NCBI RefSeq assembly: GCF_002205635.1
Contig: NZ_NISJ01000006.1
Span: 62,001-126,000 of the forward strand
Length of the DNA: 64,000 nt
Origin: Sphingopyxis witflariensis
GTDB taxonomy: Bacteria; Pseudomonadota; Alphaproteobacteria; Sphingomonadales; Sphingomonadaceae
Reading direction: 5' to 3'
This document shows, in pieces, positions 25,429 to 35,047 of the stretch (positions are counted from its first letter, which is position 1; each line of letters opens with the position of its first letter). Under the pieces are notes generated by a model. It had not been told where the DNA came from. It saw only the letters and a program-made list of their open reading frames with translations, and searched no databases. Both the position numbers and the translations under genes were made by a program.

Positions 25429-26967
25429 CTACTCGGCGGCTTGCAGTTCCGCCGATGCCGCCACCGCAGCCCGCGCACCGCCGAAGGTCAGCACGCCGTC
25501 GTCGATCGCGCCGGTCCGCATGTCGATGCGATCCTGCACATAATTCTGGCTGAGCCGCCATGGCAGCGCGACTGTACTTTTGGGCATGATGTGCAGCGAG
25601 CGCTGGATATAACCCGAAGAGAAATCGAAGACATTTTCTTCTTCGAGGCTTGACGGGTCCGCCAGCGCCGGCGTCGCGACGGTGGTCGCGGTGTCGCGCA
25701 TATGATTGAGCACGCGGCAGACATATTCCGAAACGATGTCGGCACGGAGCGTCCAGCTCGCATTGAGATAGCCGAATACGGCCGAAAAGTTCGGTACGTT
25801 CGAGAACATGCACGCCTTATAATAGAAATGCTCATGCCATTCGACGGCATGGCCGTCGACGCGCACAGGAATCTTGCCCGCGACCGCAAGGTTCAGGCCC
25901 GTCGCGGTCACGATGATGTCGGCATCGAGATGCTTGCCAGACTTCAGCTGAATACCCGTAGCGTCGAAACGTTCGATGTGATCGGTCACGACCGAGGCCT
26001 TGTCAGCCTTGATCGCTTCGAACAGGTCGGCGTCGGGAACGAGGCACAGGCGCTGGTCCCAGGGATTATAAGGCGGGGTAAAGGCTTCGGCGTCATAGCG
26101 GTCGCCGAGTGCGGCCTTGACCTTCTTGGTCAGGAAGTCCTTGACCTTCTGCGGCTTGTCGCGGGCCTTTTTGAAGACGATATCCTGTAACTTCACATTC
26201 TTGAAACGCGTGATTTTGTAAGCCAGTTTTTCGGGCAGAATCTTGCGCAGGAAATTGGCGAAGCCATCCTTGGCCGGACGGATCGCGTACCAGGTCGGGG
26301 TACGTTGCAGCATCGTTACATGCGCCGCATCCTTTGCCATCGAGGGAACGATTGTCACCGCCGTGGCACCCGAGCCGATCACGACGATTTTCTTGCCCTT
26401 ATAATCGAGATTTTTCGGCCAGAATTGCGGGTGGATGGTCTGGCCCCTGAAATCCTCGCGTCCCGCCAACTGCGCGTCGAACGGCTCGTCATAATCATAA
26501 TAGCCCGCACCAAGGTACAGCCAGCGCGCGGTCGTCGTCGATGTCGCGCCCTTGTCATCCTCCATCGTCACGGTCCAGCGCGCGGTGCCGCTGTCCCAAT
26601 CGGCGCCCACCACCTTTTGGCTCAGACGGATATGTTCGCGAATATGACGCTCATCGACGATGCGATTGAGATATTCGAGAATCGAGGGGCCGTCGGCGAT
26701 CGCCTTTTCATGCTTCCACGGTTCGAAGACGAAGCCCAATGTATGCATATCACTGTCCGAGCGAATGCCGGGGTAGCGAAACAGGTCCCATGTCCCGCCA
26801 AGATTGGCGCGGCGATCGACCAGCGTAAAACTGCGATCGGGGCTATATTGCTGCAAATGCGCCGCCATCCCGATACCCGAAATGCCGGCGCCGACGATCA
26901 GTACATCCTGATCGACCGGAGCGGCCGTTCCGTTTGCGGGGCGTTCCATCGTCGCCGTGCCTGCCAT
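25429..26967 (-). CDS. Flavin-containing monooxygenase (Baeyer-Villiger type)
   Basis: 512 residues. FAD-binding GAGISGIGMAAHL near residue 27, NADPH-binding GSGATAVTIVPSM near 200, and between them FRGQTIHPQFWPKN, which is a variant of the FxGxxxHxxxWP monooxygenase fingerprint. Further marks are GGTWDLFRYPGIRSDSDM and TATGLNLAVAGK. These enzymes insert oxygen into ketones or oxidise heteroatoms with NADPH. No catabolic operon is attached, so the substrate is open. Convergent with the DUF3008 gene. Confidence 0.88.
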   Translation of the reverse strand: MAGTATMERPANGTAAPVDQDVLIVGAGISGIGMAAHLQQYSPDRSFTLVDRRANLGGTWDLFRYPGIRSDSDMHTLGFVFEPWKHEKAIADGPSILEYLNRIVDERHIREHIRLSQKVVGADWDSGTARWTVTMEDDKGATSTTTARWLYLGAGYYDYDEPFDAQLAGREDFRGQTIHPQFWPKNLDYKGKKIVVIGSGATAVTIVPSMAKDAAHVTMLQRTPTWYAIRPAKDGFANFLRKILPEKLAYKITRFKNVKLQDIVFKKARDKPQKVKDFLTKKVKAALGDRYDAEAFTPPYNPWDQRLCLVPDADLFEAIKADKASVVTDHIERFDATGIQLKSGKHLDADIIVTATGLNLAVAGKIPVRVDGHAVEWHEHFYYKACMFSNVPNFSAVFGYLNASWTLRADIVSEYVCRVLNHMRDTATTVATPALADPSSLEEENVFDFSSGYIQRSLHIMPKSTVALPWRLSQNYVQDRIDMRTGAIDDGVLTFGGARAAVAASAELQAAE

Positions 26968-27176
26968 ATTCCTGTCTCCCGGCTATGTTTTGCGGACAGC
27001 TTACGCACCGCGTTTCATTTTGCAATCGAATTGACAGGGGTGAAAGTAGGGGGCGGAATAGGGGGGAGGCGGTGAAGCATCCTTGTCGCTGTCACAATAT
27101 TGTCATAGGGGCGTAGCGTTTTTATCAGCTGCCGGGCGTCCCGCCCCGCTGAATTCCATGGAAAGGATAAAGCCCG

Positions 27177-28301
27177 TTGCGCCAGATCGCTGTCCTTCCC
27201 TATCGTTTCGGGGGCCCCGCGCAGGATGGGCCGACCGAGATTTTGCTGATCACGTCGCGTGAAACGAAGCGCTGGGTGATTCCCAAGGGCAATCCGCTGA
27301 CCGGGATGGAGCGCCACGCCGCGGCTGCGATCGAGGCCGAGGAAGAGGCCGGTGTACTGGGCGCCGTCTGCCCGACCGCGATCGGCAGCTATGAATATCG
27401 CAAGCGCCGCGCCAATGGCGCGCAGATCATGTATAATGTCGAGGTCTTCCCGCTCGCCGTGACGTGCGAACTTTCCGAATGGAAGGAAATGGACGAGCGC
27501 GACCGGCAGTGGTTTTCTTTTGACGCCGCCGCGGCGGCGGTCGAGGAGCCCGATCTTCAGGCGCTGATTCGCTCGTTCGGTGACACCGGCTTTCGTGCTG
27601 TTGCCGCGCCGCGCGGCGTCGTCCAAAATGTAGCAGAGAAGACAGGGGTTAGCTGGATGTTCGCATGGTTTCAGCGTTTGCTGCCGCGACAGGGGAATTT
27701 TTTCGAGCTGTTCGAAAGCCACGCCGCGACCCTCGTCGCCGGCGCCAACGCCCTGTCGCGCATGCTGCAGGGCGGCGAGGGCATGGCCGACCATATCCAG
27801 GAAGTCATCGAGCGCGAGCATGACGCCGACGCGATTACCCGCGAAGTGCTGCAGACCGTCCGCCGCACCTTTCTGACGCCGTTCGACCGCAGCGCGATCA
27901 CCAGCCTGATCGCCTCGATGGACGATGCGATCGACGAGATGCAGAAGACCGCGGGCGCGGTCGATCTGTACGACGTCAAGGAATTCGACCCCGAAATGCG
28001 CGACATTGCCGGCATCATCGTCGATGCCGCGCGGCTGACCGCCGAGGCGCTGCCGCTGCTCCGCAACATCGGCGCCAATGGCGCACGCCTTCACGAACTG
28101 ACCGAGCGGTTGGTGCGGATGGAGGGGCATGCCGACGAAATCCACGCCGCGGGCCTGCGCCGTCTGTTCAAGGAACATGGGGAGTCGAACACCGTTCACT
28201 TCCTGATCGCCCGTGAAATTTACCGCCATCTCGAGCGCGTCACCGACAGTTTCGAGGATGTCGCGAACGAGATCGACGGTCTGGTCATCGACCACGCATA
28301 A
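27177..28301 (+). CDS. NUDIX hydrolase fused to DUF47 (PhoU-like) protein
   Basis: One open frame of 374 residues. Residues 1-155 form a NUDIX domain: WVIPKGNPLTGMERHAAAAI then EAEEEAGV, a NUDIX box in which the usual Arg of REUxEE is Ile. Residues 161-374 form a DUF47/PhoU-like helical bundle (MFAWFQRLLPRQGNFFELFE, EHDADAITREVLQTV). The start is TTG at 27177 with AAAGGA ten bases upstream. An internal ATG at 27657 has AGGGG upstream and could start a separate DUF47 protein. DUF47 proteins partner with Pit transporters, and the Pit gene follows after 15 bp. Confidence 0.75.
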   Translation: MRQIAVLPYRFGGPAQDGPTEILLITSRETKRWVIPKGNPLTGMERHAAAAIEAEEEAGVLGAVCPTAIGSYEYRKRRANGAQIMYNVEVFPLAVTCELSEWKEMDERDRQWFSFDAAAAAVEEPDLQALIRSFGDTGFRAVAAPRGVVQNVAEKTGVSWMFAWFQRLLPRQGNFFELFESHAATLVAGANALSRMLQGGEGMADHIQEVIEREHDADAITREVLQTVRRTFLTPFDRSAITSLIASMDDAIDEMQKTAGAVDLYDVKEFDPEMRDIAGIIVDAARLTAEALPLLRNIGANGARLHELTERLVRMEGHADEIHAAGLRRLFKEHGESNTVHFLIAREIYRHLERVTDSFEDVANEIDGLVIDHA

Positions 28302-28316
28302 GCGGGGGCGCTCACC

Positions 28317-29330
28317 ATGCACGAACTCGCTCTTCCGCTTCTCGTCGGCCTTGTCATTCTGGCGCTGGCGTTCGACTTCCTCAACGGGCTGCACGACGCC
28401 GCCAACAGCATTGCGACCGTCGTTGCGACGCGGTTGCTGCGTCCGGTGCAGGCGGTGCTGTTCGCCGCCTTCTTCAACTTCGCCGCCTATTTCCTGTCGG
28501 TGATCTTCCCCGAACTCCACAAGGTCGCCGAAACGATCGGCAAGGGGATTATCGACAAGGATCTGGTCACCCCGGCGGTCGTGTTCGGCGCACTCGTCGG
28601 CGCGATGTTCTGGAACATTGTCACCTGGCTGAAGGGGATTCCGTCGTCGTCGAGCCACGCGCTGGTCGGCGGCATCGTCGGTGCGGGCGTCGCGCATGCG
28701 GGGTTTGAGGGGATCGAGTGGACCGGGCTCAACAAGACCGTCATCGCGATCTTCCTGTCGCCGCTGCTCGGCATGATGCTCGCGATGGTGGTGATGCTGC
28801 TCAGCAGCTGGGCGCTGCGCCGTGCGACCGCCAATTTCGCTGAAAAGACCTTCCGCCGCCTGCACCTTCTGTCGTCCGCCGCCTATTCGATCAGCCACGG
28901 GCTCAACGATGCGCAAAAGACGATGGGGATCATCACCGTCCTTCTCTATTCGACCGGCTATCTCGGCGGTGAGTTCCATATCCCCCACTGGGTCGCGTTC
29001 AGCTGCTATGTTGCCATCGCGCTCGGCACGCTGTCGGGCGGGTGGAAGATCATCGAGACGATGGGCGGTCGCATCACCAAGCTGTCGCATCATCAGGGCT
29101 TTGCGGCTTCGACCGGCGGATCGATCATGGTCTTCACCGCCAGCCTGCTCGGTATTCCGGTATCGACGACGCACACGATCACTGGCAGCATCATCGGCGC
29201 CGGCGTCGCCCGCCGGGCCAGCGCGGTGCGATGGGGCGTGGCGAGCAATGTCGTCGCGGCATGGTTCATCACCATCCCGGCGAGCGCGGTCGTCGCGGCG
29301 GCATTTTACGGACTGACGCGGCTCTTCTGA
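28317..29330 (+). CDS. pit: Inorganic phosphate transporter, Pit family
   Basis: 337 residues with about ten membrane helices. Both Pit repeats carry their signature: DFLNGLHDAANSIATVVATR in the first half and SISHGLNDAQKTMGII in the second, plus GIPVSTTHTITGSIIGAG. It moves phosphate (as metal-phosphate) with protons across the inner membrane. The DUF47 module just upstream is the usual accessory protein. Confidence 0.93.
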   Translation: MHELALPLLVGLVILALAFDFLNGLHDAANSIATVVATRLLRPVQAVLFAAFFNFAAYFLSVIFPELHKVAETIGKGIIDKDLVTPAVVFGALVGAMFWNIVTWLKGIPSSSSHALVGGIVGAGVAHAGFEGIEWTGLNKTVIAIFLSPLLGMMLAMVVMLLSSWALRRATANFAEKTFRRLHLLSSAAYSISHGLNDAQKTMGIITVLLYSTGYLGGEFHIPHWVAFSCYVAIALGTLSGGWKIIETMGGRITKLSHHQGFAASTGGSIMVFTASLLGIPVSTTHTITGSIIGAGVARRASAVRWGVASNVVAAWFITIPASAVVAAAFYGLTRLF

Positions 29331-30809
29331 TCACTTCACCGGCCGATAATCGACGCTCGCCCCGCCGACCATCTGCACGGGCAGGTAGAGGCCGTTACCA
29401 TAGGCCTTGATCTCGCCGATTGCGAAGCTGTCGACGCGGGTGCGGATGACGAAGGGGCCTTCGCGCCTTTGATCCACCGCGCGCTTGATCTTGCCTTGTA
29501 ACTTATCGAGATCGTTTGCGAAATTCTGGGTCAGCGCGTCGGCGATCAGCGGCGCGAAGCCTTCGCTTCGGCCGAGCAGGATGAGCAGATCGCCGCCGAC
29601 CCCGTCGGTGTCGCCGTTGATCGAGAGGTTGCTGAAATGGACCTCGGCCGAGCCCGGTCTGTTGACGGGAATCGCGGTCATCCAGATGCGGCCGCGTGTG
29701 GGATCTCCCGTGCGGGTCTCCAGCTTCGCAGCGACATCGACCCCGACCGCGATGCGACCACCGGGCGCGCCATAGATGGTCGACTTGCCGAATTTGACCA
29801 TCATCGAGCCGAGCTTAGGCAGGACGAAGGGGCGCTGCGACCGTTTCGCGAGTGCGCGGTCGACGACCGGCTGAAGTATGGCATAATCGGCGATCACCGG
29901 CACGCGCACGTCGAGGTGCGGGCGCGGCATTTCGTGCACCAGCCGGGGCAACGGGGTGGGCGTGGGGTCGGTCGGACGACCCGAGACGAAGGTTTCGGTG
30001 ATCGCCTCCAGCCCGAGGTTGAGGTTCATCCGCTGGCCCTCGATCCGATAGCCGCCGTAGAGGATGCGCTGCGGCGTTACGCGCATCCACACCGGCGGAT
30101 TTTCGCGGTTGAGTTCGAGCGCGGTGAAGCTCTGCCGCCAGATATCGGAGGCTTGTTTGCGGATATCGATCTTCGCGATCTCGCGGCTCACTTCGCGTTC
30201 GATGTCGCGCACGACGGGAGCGAGCTTGGCATCGGCCTCATCGGTGAAGGTGATACGCTTGCCGAGGAAATCGATCCCGGGCGGTTGGGTCCAGCCATAG
30301 CTGATCCGCGCCTTGCCCTGGGTGCGCCAGTCGGGGGTGAGTTCGACGCGGATGCGCGCATGCGCCATCGCGGCGCCGGTCGCGGTCTCGCCCTTCAGCA
30401 CCCCGCCGACGTCGCGGGCGCGGATCGTCGCGTGGATCGGCACGTCGACGACGATCTCCCTGCCTTCGCCGCGCAGGCGTAGCGGGCCGCGCGTCACCTG
30501 CCCGACGATGGTGCAGGCGATCGGCGGGGTCACCTTGACCTTCTTGCCGAACAGTTTGACCCGTTGCGGCGGGACGCAGGCGGGCTCGCGCTTGTCGATC
30601 GTCCATAGCGTCGTCGGCACCGCGCGTTCGAGCGCCTGTTTGAGCGAGGCGGTGCTGGCGTTGATCGGGACCGCGATCAGCGAGGTTTGCGTGGGGGAGG
30701 GGGCGGTATCGGTCGCGCGTGGTGGCGGGGCGACGTCGGTCTTGCTGTCGCAGGCGGTGAGGGCGGCGGTCAAGATGAGTGTCGCGGTCGCCAGTTGGAC
30801 TAAACGCAT
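29331..30809 (-). CDS. DUF4403 family lipoprotein
   Basis: 492 residues with a lipobox LTAC after a hydrophobic signal. The body matches DUF4403, with the repeated beta-rich segments VPIHATIRARDVGGVLKGET, RITFTDEADAKLAPVVRDIE and PVIADYAILQPVVDRALAKR. The fold resembles lipid-binding TULIP-like domains in large envelope proteins, but function is unknown. Convergent with the Pit gene. Confidence 0.8.
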   Translation of the reverse strand: MRLVQLATATLILTAALTACDSKTDVAPPPRATDTAPSPTQTSLIAVPINASTASLKQALERAVPTTLWTIDKREPACVPPQRVKLFGKKVKVTPPIACTIVGQVTRGPLRLRGEGREIVVDVPIHATIRARDVGGVLKGETATGAAMAHARIRVELTPDWRTQGKARISYGWTQPPGIDFLGKRITFTDEADAKLAPVVRDIEREVSREIAKIDIRKQASDIWRQSFTALELNRENPPVWMRVTPQRILYGGYRIEGQRMNLNLGLEAITETFVSGRPTDPTPTPLPRLVHEMPRPHLDVRVPVIADYAILQPVVDRALAKRSQRPFVLPKLGSMMVKFGKSTIYGAPGGRIAVGVDVAAKLETRTGDPTRGRIWMTAIPVNRPGSAEVHFSNLSINGDTDGVGGDLLILLGRSEGFAPLIADALTQNFANDLDKLQGKIKRAVDQRREGPFVIRTRVDSFAIGEIKAYGNGLYLPVQMVGGASVDYRPVK

Positions 30810-30956
30810 GCTGTGCCCCTGCTGCGGTTTCTACTTACTATAACATCGAATGCGTAAAGCCGTTCCTTGGCGAGGAGGGTTGGTCGGAAAGTGACGGAAA
30901 TCTCACTAACTTCACACTGAAATCGCATTTTGCACTCGTTCCGCACGACCAAGCCT

Positions 30957-31032
30957 CGTCAACCCGGACTTGATCCGGGGTCCCGCTTTTCGACGCCGCA
31001 GAGCGGGGCCCCGGATCGAGTCCGGGGTGACG
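30957..31032. repeat. Palindromic repeat, class 'CCCCGGACTTGATCCGGGG'
   Basis: CCCGGACTTGATCCGGGGTC pairs with GGCCCCGGATCGAGTCCGGG; inner CCCGCT/AGCGGG also pairs. One arm carries a G for A change that leaves a wobble. Confidence 0.85.
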
Positions 31033-31115
31033 AAAGGGGGGAGGGGGGCTGGCTTCCGAAAGGGCGGAAAACTGCGCAACTTCACGCTGAAATTGTTTGT
31101 TCTGGTGGTTTTGTC

Positions 31116-31195
31116 CCGTTCCCCGGCGAAAGCCGGGGCCCAGCGAACCAAGCCTCGCGCTACCACTCTGGGCCCCGGCTTTCGTCGGGGAACGG
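31116..31195. repeat. Palindromic repeat, class 'TTCCCCGGCGAAAGCCGGGG'
   Basis: Arms CGTTCCCCGGCGAAAGCCGG and CCGGCTTTCGTCGGGGAACG around a 30-bp loop. Confidence 0.85.
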
Positions 31196-31327
31196 AAAGC
31201 GTCGAAGAAACGGCAGAAATCTGCGCAACTTCACGCTGAATTCGCTGTTTATCTTCGCGGGCCAAGATCATCCCGCAAGGCTATGTCGCCGGGATAATGT
31301 AGGACAGCGATTTTTCGGGGTTGGCGT

Positions 31328-32695
31328 TTAGGCCACCACCCCGAACAAATCATGCTCGTCGGCATCCTCGATTTCGACATCGACAATATCGCCGGCCTTG
31401 AGCGTTGCGGCGACGTCGCGCAGATAGACGTGACCGTCGATTTCGGGTGCATCCGCCTGTGAGCGGCCGGTGGCGCCGATGCTGCCGTCTTCGTCCGCAT
31501 CACCGACTTCGTCGATGATCACGGGCATTGTGCGGCCGATCTTGGCTTCGAGCTTGGCGGCGCTGATCGCGGCGGTCTTTTCCATGATGCGCTGATAGCG
31601 CTCTTCCTTGACCTCTTCGGGCACCTGATCGTCGAGCGCATTCGCCTGCGCCCCCGCGACGGGTTCGAAGCGGAAGGCGCCGACGCGGTCGAGCTGGGCT
31701 TCGTCGAGCCAGTCGAGGAGATATTGGAAATCGGCCTCGGTCTCGCCGGGGAAGCCGACGACGAAGCTCGAACGCACCGCGATATCGGGCGCAATCGCGC
31801 GCCAGTTCTTCAGACGGTCGAGTACCTTCGCCTCGTTCGCCGGGCGCTTCATGCGCTTGAGGACGCTCGGGCTCGCATGCTGGAAGGGGATGTCCAGATA
31901 AGGAGTCAGCAATCCCTCGGCCATCAGCGGGATCACCGCGTCGACGTGGGGGTAGGGGTAAACATAGTGGAGGCGCACCCATGGGGCGCGGCCTTCGCTG
32001 GTCTGGAGCTGGCCGAGTTCGCGCGCGAGGTCGGTCATGTGGGCGCGGACTTCGCGGCCCTTCCACTGGCGCGGATCGTGGCGCGTGTCGACGCCATAGG
32101 CCGAGGTGTCCTGGCTGATCACCAGCAGTTCCTTGGTGCCCGCAGCGACGAGCTTTTCGGCCTCGCGCAGCACCGCGTCGATGCGGCGGCTGACGAGTTT
32201 TCCGCGCAGATCAGGGATGATGCAGAAAGAGCAGCTGTGGTTGCAGCCTTCGCTGATCTTCAGATAGCTGTAATGGCGCGGAGTGAGCTTTAGCCCGCCC
32301 TCGGGCACCAGATCGATGAACGGACCTTGGGTGGGCGGGGCGGCTTCGTGGACCGCGTCGACGACCTGTTCATATTGATGCGCGCCGGTGACCGCGAGGA
32401 CGTTGGGAAAGCGTGCGCGGATGACGTCGGCTTCATTGCCCATGCAGCCGGTGACGATGACGCGGCCATTTTCGGCCATCGCTTCGCCGATCGCCTCGAG
32501 GCTTTCTTCTTTCGCCGAATCGAGGAAGCCGCAGGTGTTGACGAGCACGACGTCGGCGCCCGCATAGTCGGGCGACAGGCCATAGCCGTCGGCACGCAAC
32601 TTGGTGAGAATCCGTTCGCTGTCGACCAAAGCCTTGGGACAGCCGAGCGAAACCATGCCGACTTTCGGCTGGGCGGGAAGGGTTTTGGTTGCCAT
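31328..32695 (-). CDS. rimO: Ribosomal protein S12 methylthiotransferase RimO
   Basis: 455 residues. N-terminal MTTase domain with cysteines in [18 protein letters not shown] and VTGCMGNE (first Fe-S cluster), the radical-SAM motif [16 protein letters not shown] near 155, and a C-terminal TRAM domain with [15 protein letters not shown] before it. RimO adds a methylthio group to Asp88 of S12. The PKALVDSE residues after the first cysteine distinguish RimO from MiaB. Confidence 0.96.
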   Translation of the reverse strand: MATKTLPAQPKVGMVSLGCPKALVDSERILTKLRADGYGLSPDYAGADVVLVNTCGFLDSAKEESLEAIGEAMAENGRVIVTGCMGNEADVIRARFPNVLAVTGAHQYEQVVDAVHEAAPPTQGPFIDLVPEGGLKLTPRHYSYLKISEGCNHSCSFCIIPDLRGKLVSRRIDAVLREAEKLVAAGTKELLVISQDTSAYGVDTRHDPRQWKGREVRAHMTDLARELGQLQTSEGRAPWVRLHYVYPYPHVDAVIPLMAEGLLTPYLDIPFQHASPSVLKRMKRPANEAKVLDRLKNWRAIAPDIAVRSSFVVGFPGETEADFQYLLDWLDEAQLDRVGAFRFEPVAGAQANALDDQVPEEVKEERYQRIMEKTAAISAAKLEAKIGRTMPVIIDEVGDADEDGSIGATGRSQADAPEIDGHVYLRDVAATLKAGDIVDVEIEDADEHDLFGVVA

Positions 32696-32814
32696 GATTG
32701 GGCGCGCCTTTACGCGATTTCGCGGCCCTTGTCACGCGCAGCGCGCGGGGCCATGCAGCAGGGCGACAAAGCGAGGCCTGACGGTAAGGGCGCGCAGATG
32801 AAGGATGATCGCAT

Positions 32815-33141
32815 ATGATAGGCGTGTTTGCGGCGATTTCGGCGGCCATTGCGGTCGCGGCGGGGGCGTTTGGCGCGCATGGCGCGGCGGGGCAGCAGGA
32901 GGCCGAATGGCTGCGCACCGGCGGGCTGTATCAGCTGATCCATGCGGTTGCGGCGCTGGCGATCATGGGCGTTGCGCGCGGACCGGCCGCGATGCTGCTC
33001 GGTGGGTCGATTCTGTTTGCCGCGACGCTTTATGCGATGGCGCTGGGTGCGCCGCGCTGGCTGGGGGCGGTGACGCCGATTGGCGGCACGTTTCTGATCA
33101 TCGGATGGCTGTGGGCCGCGTGGATTTACTGGCGGGGTTAG
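32815..33141 (+). CDS. DUF423 family small membrane protein
   Basis: 108 residues with three or four hydrophobic helices. MIGVFAAISAAIAVAAGAFG and HGAAGQQEAEWLRTGGLYQ carry the FGAHG and YHQ-like (here YQLIHA) blocks of DUF423 (YgdD). Function unknown. Divergent from rimO, 119 bp away. Confidence 0.88.
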   Translation: MIGVFAAISAAIAVAAGAFGAHGAAGQQEAEWLRTGGLYQLIHAVAALAIMGVARGPAAMLLGGSILFAATLYAMALGAPRWLGAVTPIGGTFLIIGWLWAAWIYWRG

Positions 33142-33154
33142 GCATCGGGGCCGG

Positions 33155-34222
33155 TCAGCCGCCGGGGACGCTCGCCTCGCACTCTTCGCAGCGGACAACC
33201 TCGACCACCTGGTCGCCATGTTCGAGACGCTGCGCTTCGGCTTCCCAAAAGCCATAGGGCTTGCCGCCGCGATAGATGCGCAGCCCGCGTCCGCCGCTGG
33301 CGAGCTCGTCGAGGCTGCGGCCGATCTCTTCGGCGCTCACCGGCCGTTCGCGCAACTGGACACGGCCGCCGATGCTGGCAAGGTCGGCCATATAGTCGGC
33401 GACATGCGCGCCCTGCGCCGATCCCGCGAGCAGCAGGCCAGTGAAGCTGACCGGATTGATGACATTGTTCGCGCCCGCCTGCCGTGCGAGCAGTTCATTG
33501 TCCTGGGTGCGGATGACGACGCTGATCGGGACATGCGGCGCGAGGTGGCGCACGGTGAGGACCATCAGGATCGAGGTGTCGTCGCGGCCCGCCGATACAA
33601 GCACCGACTGCGCCTCGCTGATCCGCACGTCGATCAGCGTTTCGTCACTCGACGCATCGCCTTCGAGCACGTTGCATCCCATGGCTTCGGCGGCGTTGAC
33701 GCGGTTGCGGCTGCTGTCGATGACGACGATACAGGCAGGGTCGGTGCCGCGCGCGATGAGTTCGCGGACCGCTTCGCTGCCACTGACGCCGAAACCCAGT
33801 ACGACGATATGGTTGGTGAGCTTTGCCTGGATACGGGCCATGCGCCATTTTTCCCATGTGCGTTTGAGGACGAAATTATAGGCGGTGCCGACGAAAATGA
33901 AGAGCACTGCGATGCGGATCGGGGTGACGATCACCGCCTCGATCAATCGCGAGCGGTCCGACACCGGGGCGATGTCGCCGAACCCCGTCGTGGTGACCGA
34001 GATCATCGTGAAATAGACGACGTCGAGGAAGCTGATCTGGCCGTCGTGGCTGTCCTTCAGCCCCGCGCGGTCGATCCAGTGAACGAGGACGACGATGCCG
34101 ATCAGCAAAAAGGCGACGCTGAGGCGCGTGACGACATCGGCCCAAATCGGCCATTTGCTCGCCCGGCGCAGCGGGTTGAAGCGGTGTTGCAGCTTCAGCT
34201 TGTCGGACGGCTTGCGGCTCAT
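33155..34222 (-). CDS. Potassium channel with RCK (TrkA-N/TrkA-C) domain
   Basis: 355 residues. Two membrane helices flank the pore loop TMISVTTTGFGDIAPVS, whose TTTGFGD is a selectivity-filter variant of TxGYGD. An RCK domain follows with NAD-binding VVLGFGVSGSEAVREL and EGDASSDETLIDV, then a TrkA-C-like tail. It should gate K+ in response to a cytoplasmic ligand. The GFG instead of GYG is a known variation. Next to surE, 40 bp apart, same strand. Confidence 0.88.
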   Translation of the reverse strand: MSRKPSDKLKLQHRFNPLRRASKWPIWADVVTRLSVAFLLIGIVVLVHWIDRAGLKDSHDGQISFLDVVYFTMISVTTTGFGDIAPVSDRSRLIEAVIVTPIRIAVLFIFVGTAYNFVLKRTWEKWRMARIQAKLTNHIVVLGFGVSGSEAVRELIARGTDPACIVVIDSSRNRVNAAEAMGCNVLEGDASSDETLIDVRISEAQSVLVSAGRDDTSILMVLTVRHLAPHVPISVVIRTQDNELLARQAGANNVINPVSFTGLLLAGSAQGAHVADYMADLASIGGRVQLRERPVSAEEIGRSLDELASGGRGLRIYRGGKPYGFWEAEAQRLEHGDQVVEVVRCEECEASVPGG

Positions 34223-34262
34223 TGCCGCTCTTGTGCCAAAGCGATGGCGCTTAGGCTAGCCG

Positions 34263-35027
34263 CTAAGCGCTATAGGCCCCGCGCAACGCGGCGAGCGAGG
34301 CGTCGTGGGTCAGGTCGAGCTGGAGCGGGGTGACCGAGATAAAGCCATCGTCAATCGCTTCGAGGTCGCTGTCGTGCCCCGGCGAATGTTCGATGCCGTG
34401 GAGGCCGAACCAATAATAGGGATAGCCGCGCGGGTCGGTGCCCTCGACGATCAGGCTGCGGCCATAATCGTGGAAGCCCTGGCGTGCGACGCGGATACCG
34501 CGGACGTCGGCGGCGGGGATCGCGGGGAAGTTGATGTTGATCAGCGTGCGCGGCGGCATCATTGTGGTGAGCAGCGGGCGAATGGCTTTTGCGCCCCACG
34601 CCTCGGCGGCTTCGAACGGCACGGTGTCGGCCATGCCTTCCTGCGCATAAACCTGGCTCAGCGCGATCGCCGGGATGCCCGCGAGCGCGGCTTCGATCGC
34701 GGCCGATACGGTGCCCGAATAGGTGACATCGTCGCCGAGGTTCGCGCCGCGGTTGACGCCGGAGAGGACCAGATCGGGCTTTTCGGGCATCAGCTTGCCG
34801 ATCGCCATCATCACCGCGTCGGTCGGGGTGCCGCTGCACGACCAGCGGCGTTCGGCGTGCTGGCGGATGCGGACGGGGCGCGACAGGGTGAGCGAATGGC
34901 CGGCGCCCGATTGCTCCTCGGCGGGGGCGCAGACCCAGATATCGTCGGAAAGCTCGCGCGCGATGGCTTCGAGGACGGCCATGCCGGGGGCGTGATAGCC
35001 GTCGTCGTTGGTGAGGAGGATGCGCAC
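34263..35027 (-). CDS. surE: 5'/3'-nucleotidase SurE
   Basis: 254 residues from a GTG at 35027, so the protein begins (M)RILLTNDDGYHAPGM, which carries the catalytic NDD. Other marks are PAEEQSGAGHSLTL, GTPTDAVMMAI and LSGVNRGANLGDDVTYSGTV. SurE dephosphorylates nucleoside monophosphates and short polyphosphates. Upstream in-frame sequence to 35117 comes from a palindromic repeat and is not coding. serS lies upstream on the same strand. Confidence 0.95.
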   Translation of the reverse strand: MRILLTNDDGYHAPGMAVLEAIARELSDDIWVCAPAEEQSGAGHSLTLSRPVRIRQHAERRWSCSGTPTDAVMMAIGKLMPEKPDLVLSGVNRGANLGDDVTYSGTVSAAIEAALAGIPAIALSQVYAQEGMADTVPFEAAEAWGAKAIRPLLTTMMPPRTLININFPAIPAADVRGIRVARQGFHDYGRSLIVEGTDPRGYPYYWFGLHGIEHSPGHDSDLEAIDDGFISVTPLQLDLTHDASLAALRGAYSA

Positions 35028-35047
35028 TTTTCTGGTCTTTCTCTTTT

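Larger units (their letters stand above)
30890..31245 (-). repeat. Array of ~35-bp direct repeats, cluster 2
   Basis: Three copies with core complement of TGAAGTTRCGCAG, at 30908-30914 (diverged), 31078-31084 and 31227-31233; spacing 170 and 149 bp, the same as in cluster 1. Each is flanked by GCGATTTC/GAATTC-like and TTTCYG tracts. Confidence 0.75.
30810..31327. other. Gene-free repeat cluster between DUF4403 and rimO
   Basis: 518 bp without a credible gene. Contains three ~35-bp direct repeats on the minus strand and two palindromes (30957-31032 and 31116-31195). Proximal 30810-30890 is AT-richer and may hold the DUF4403 promoter. Confidence 0.75.
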
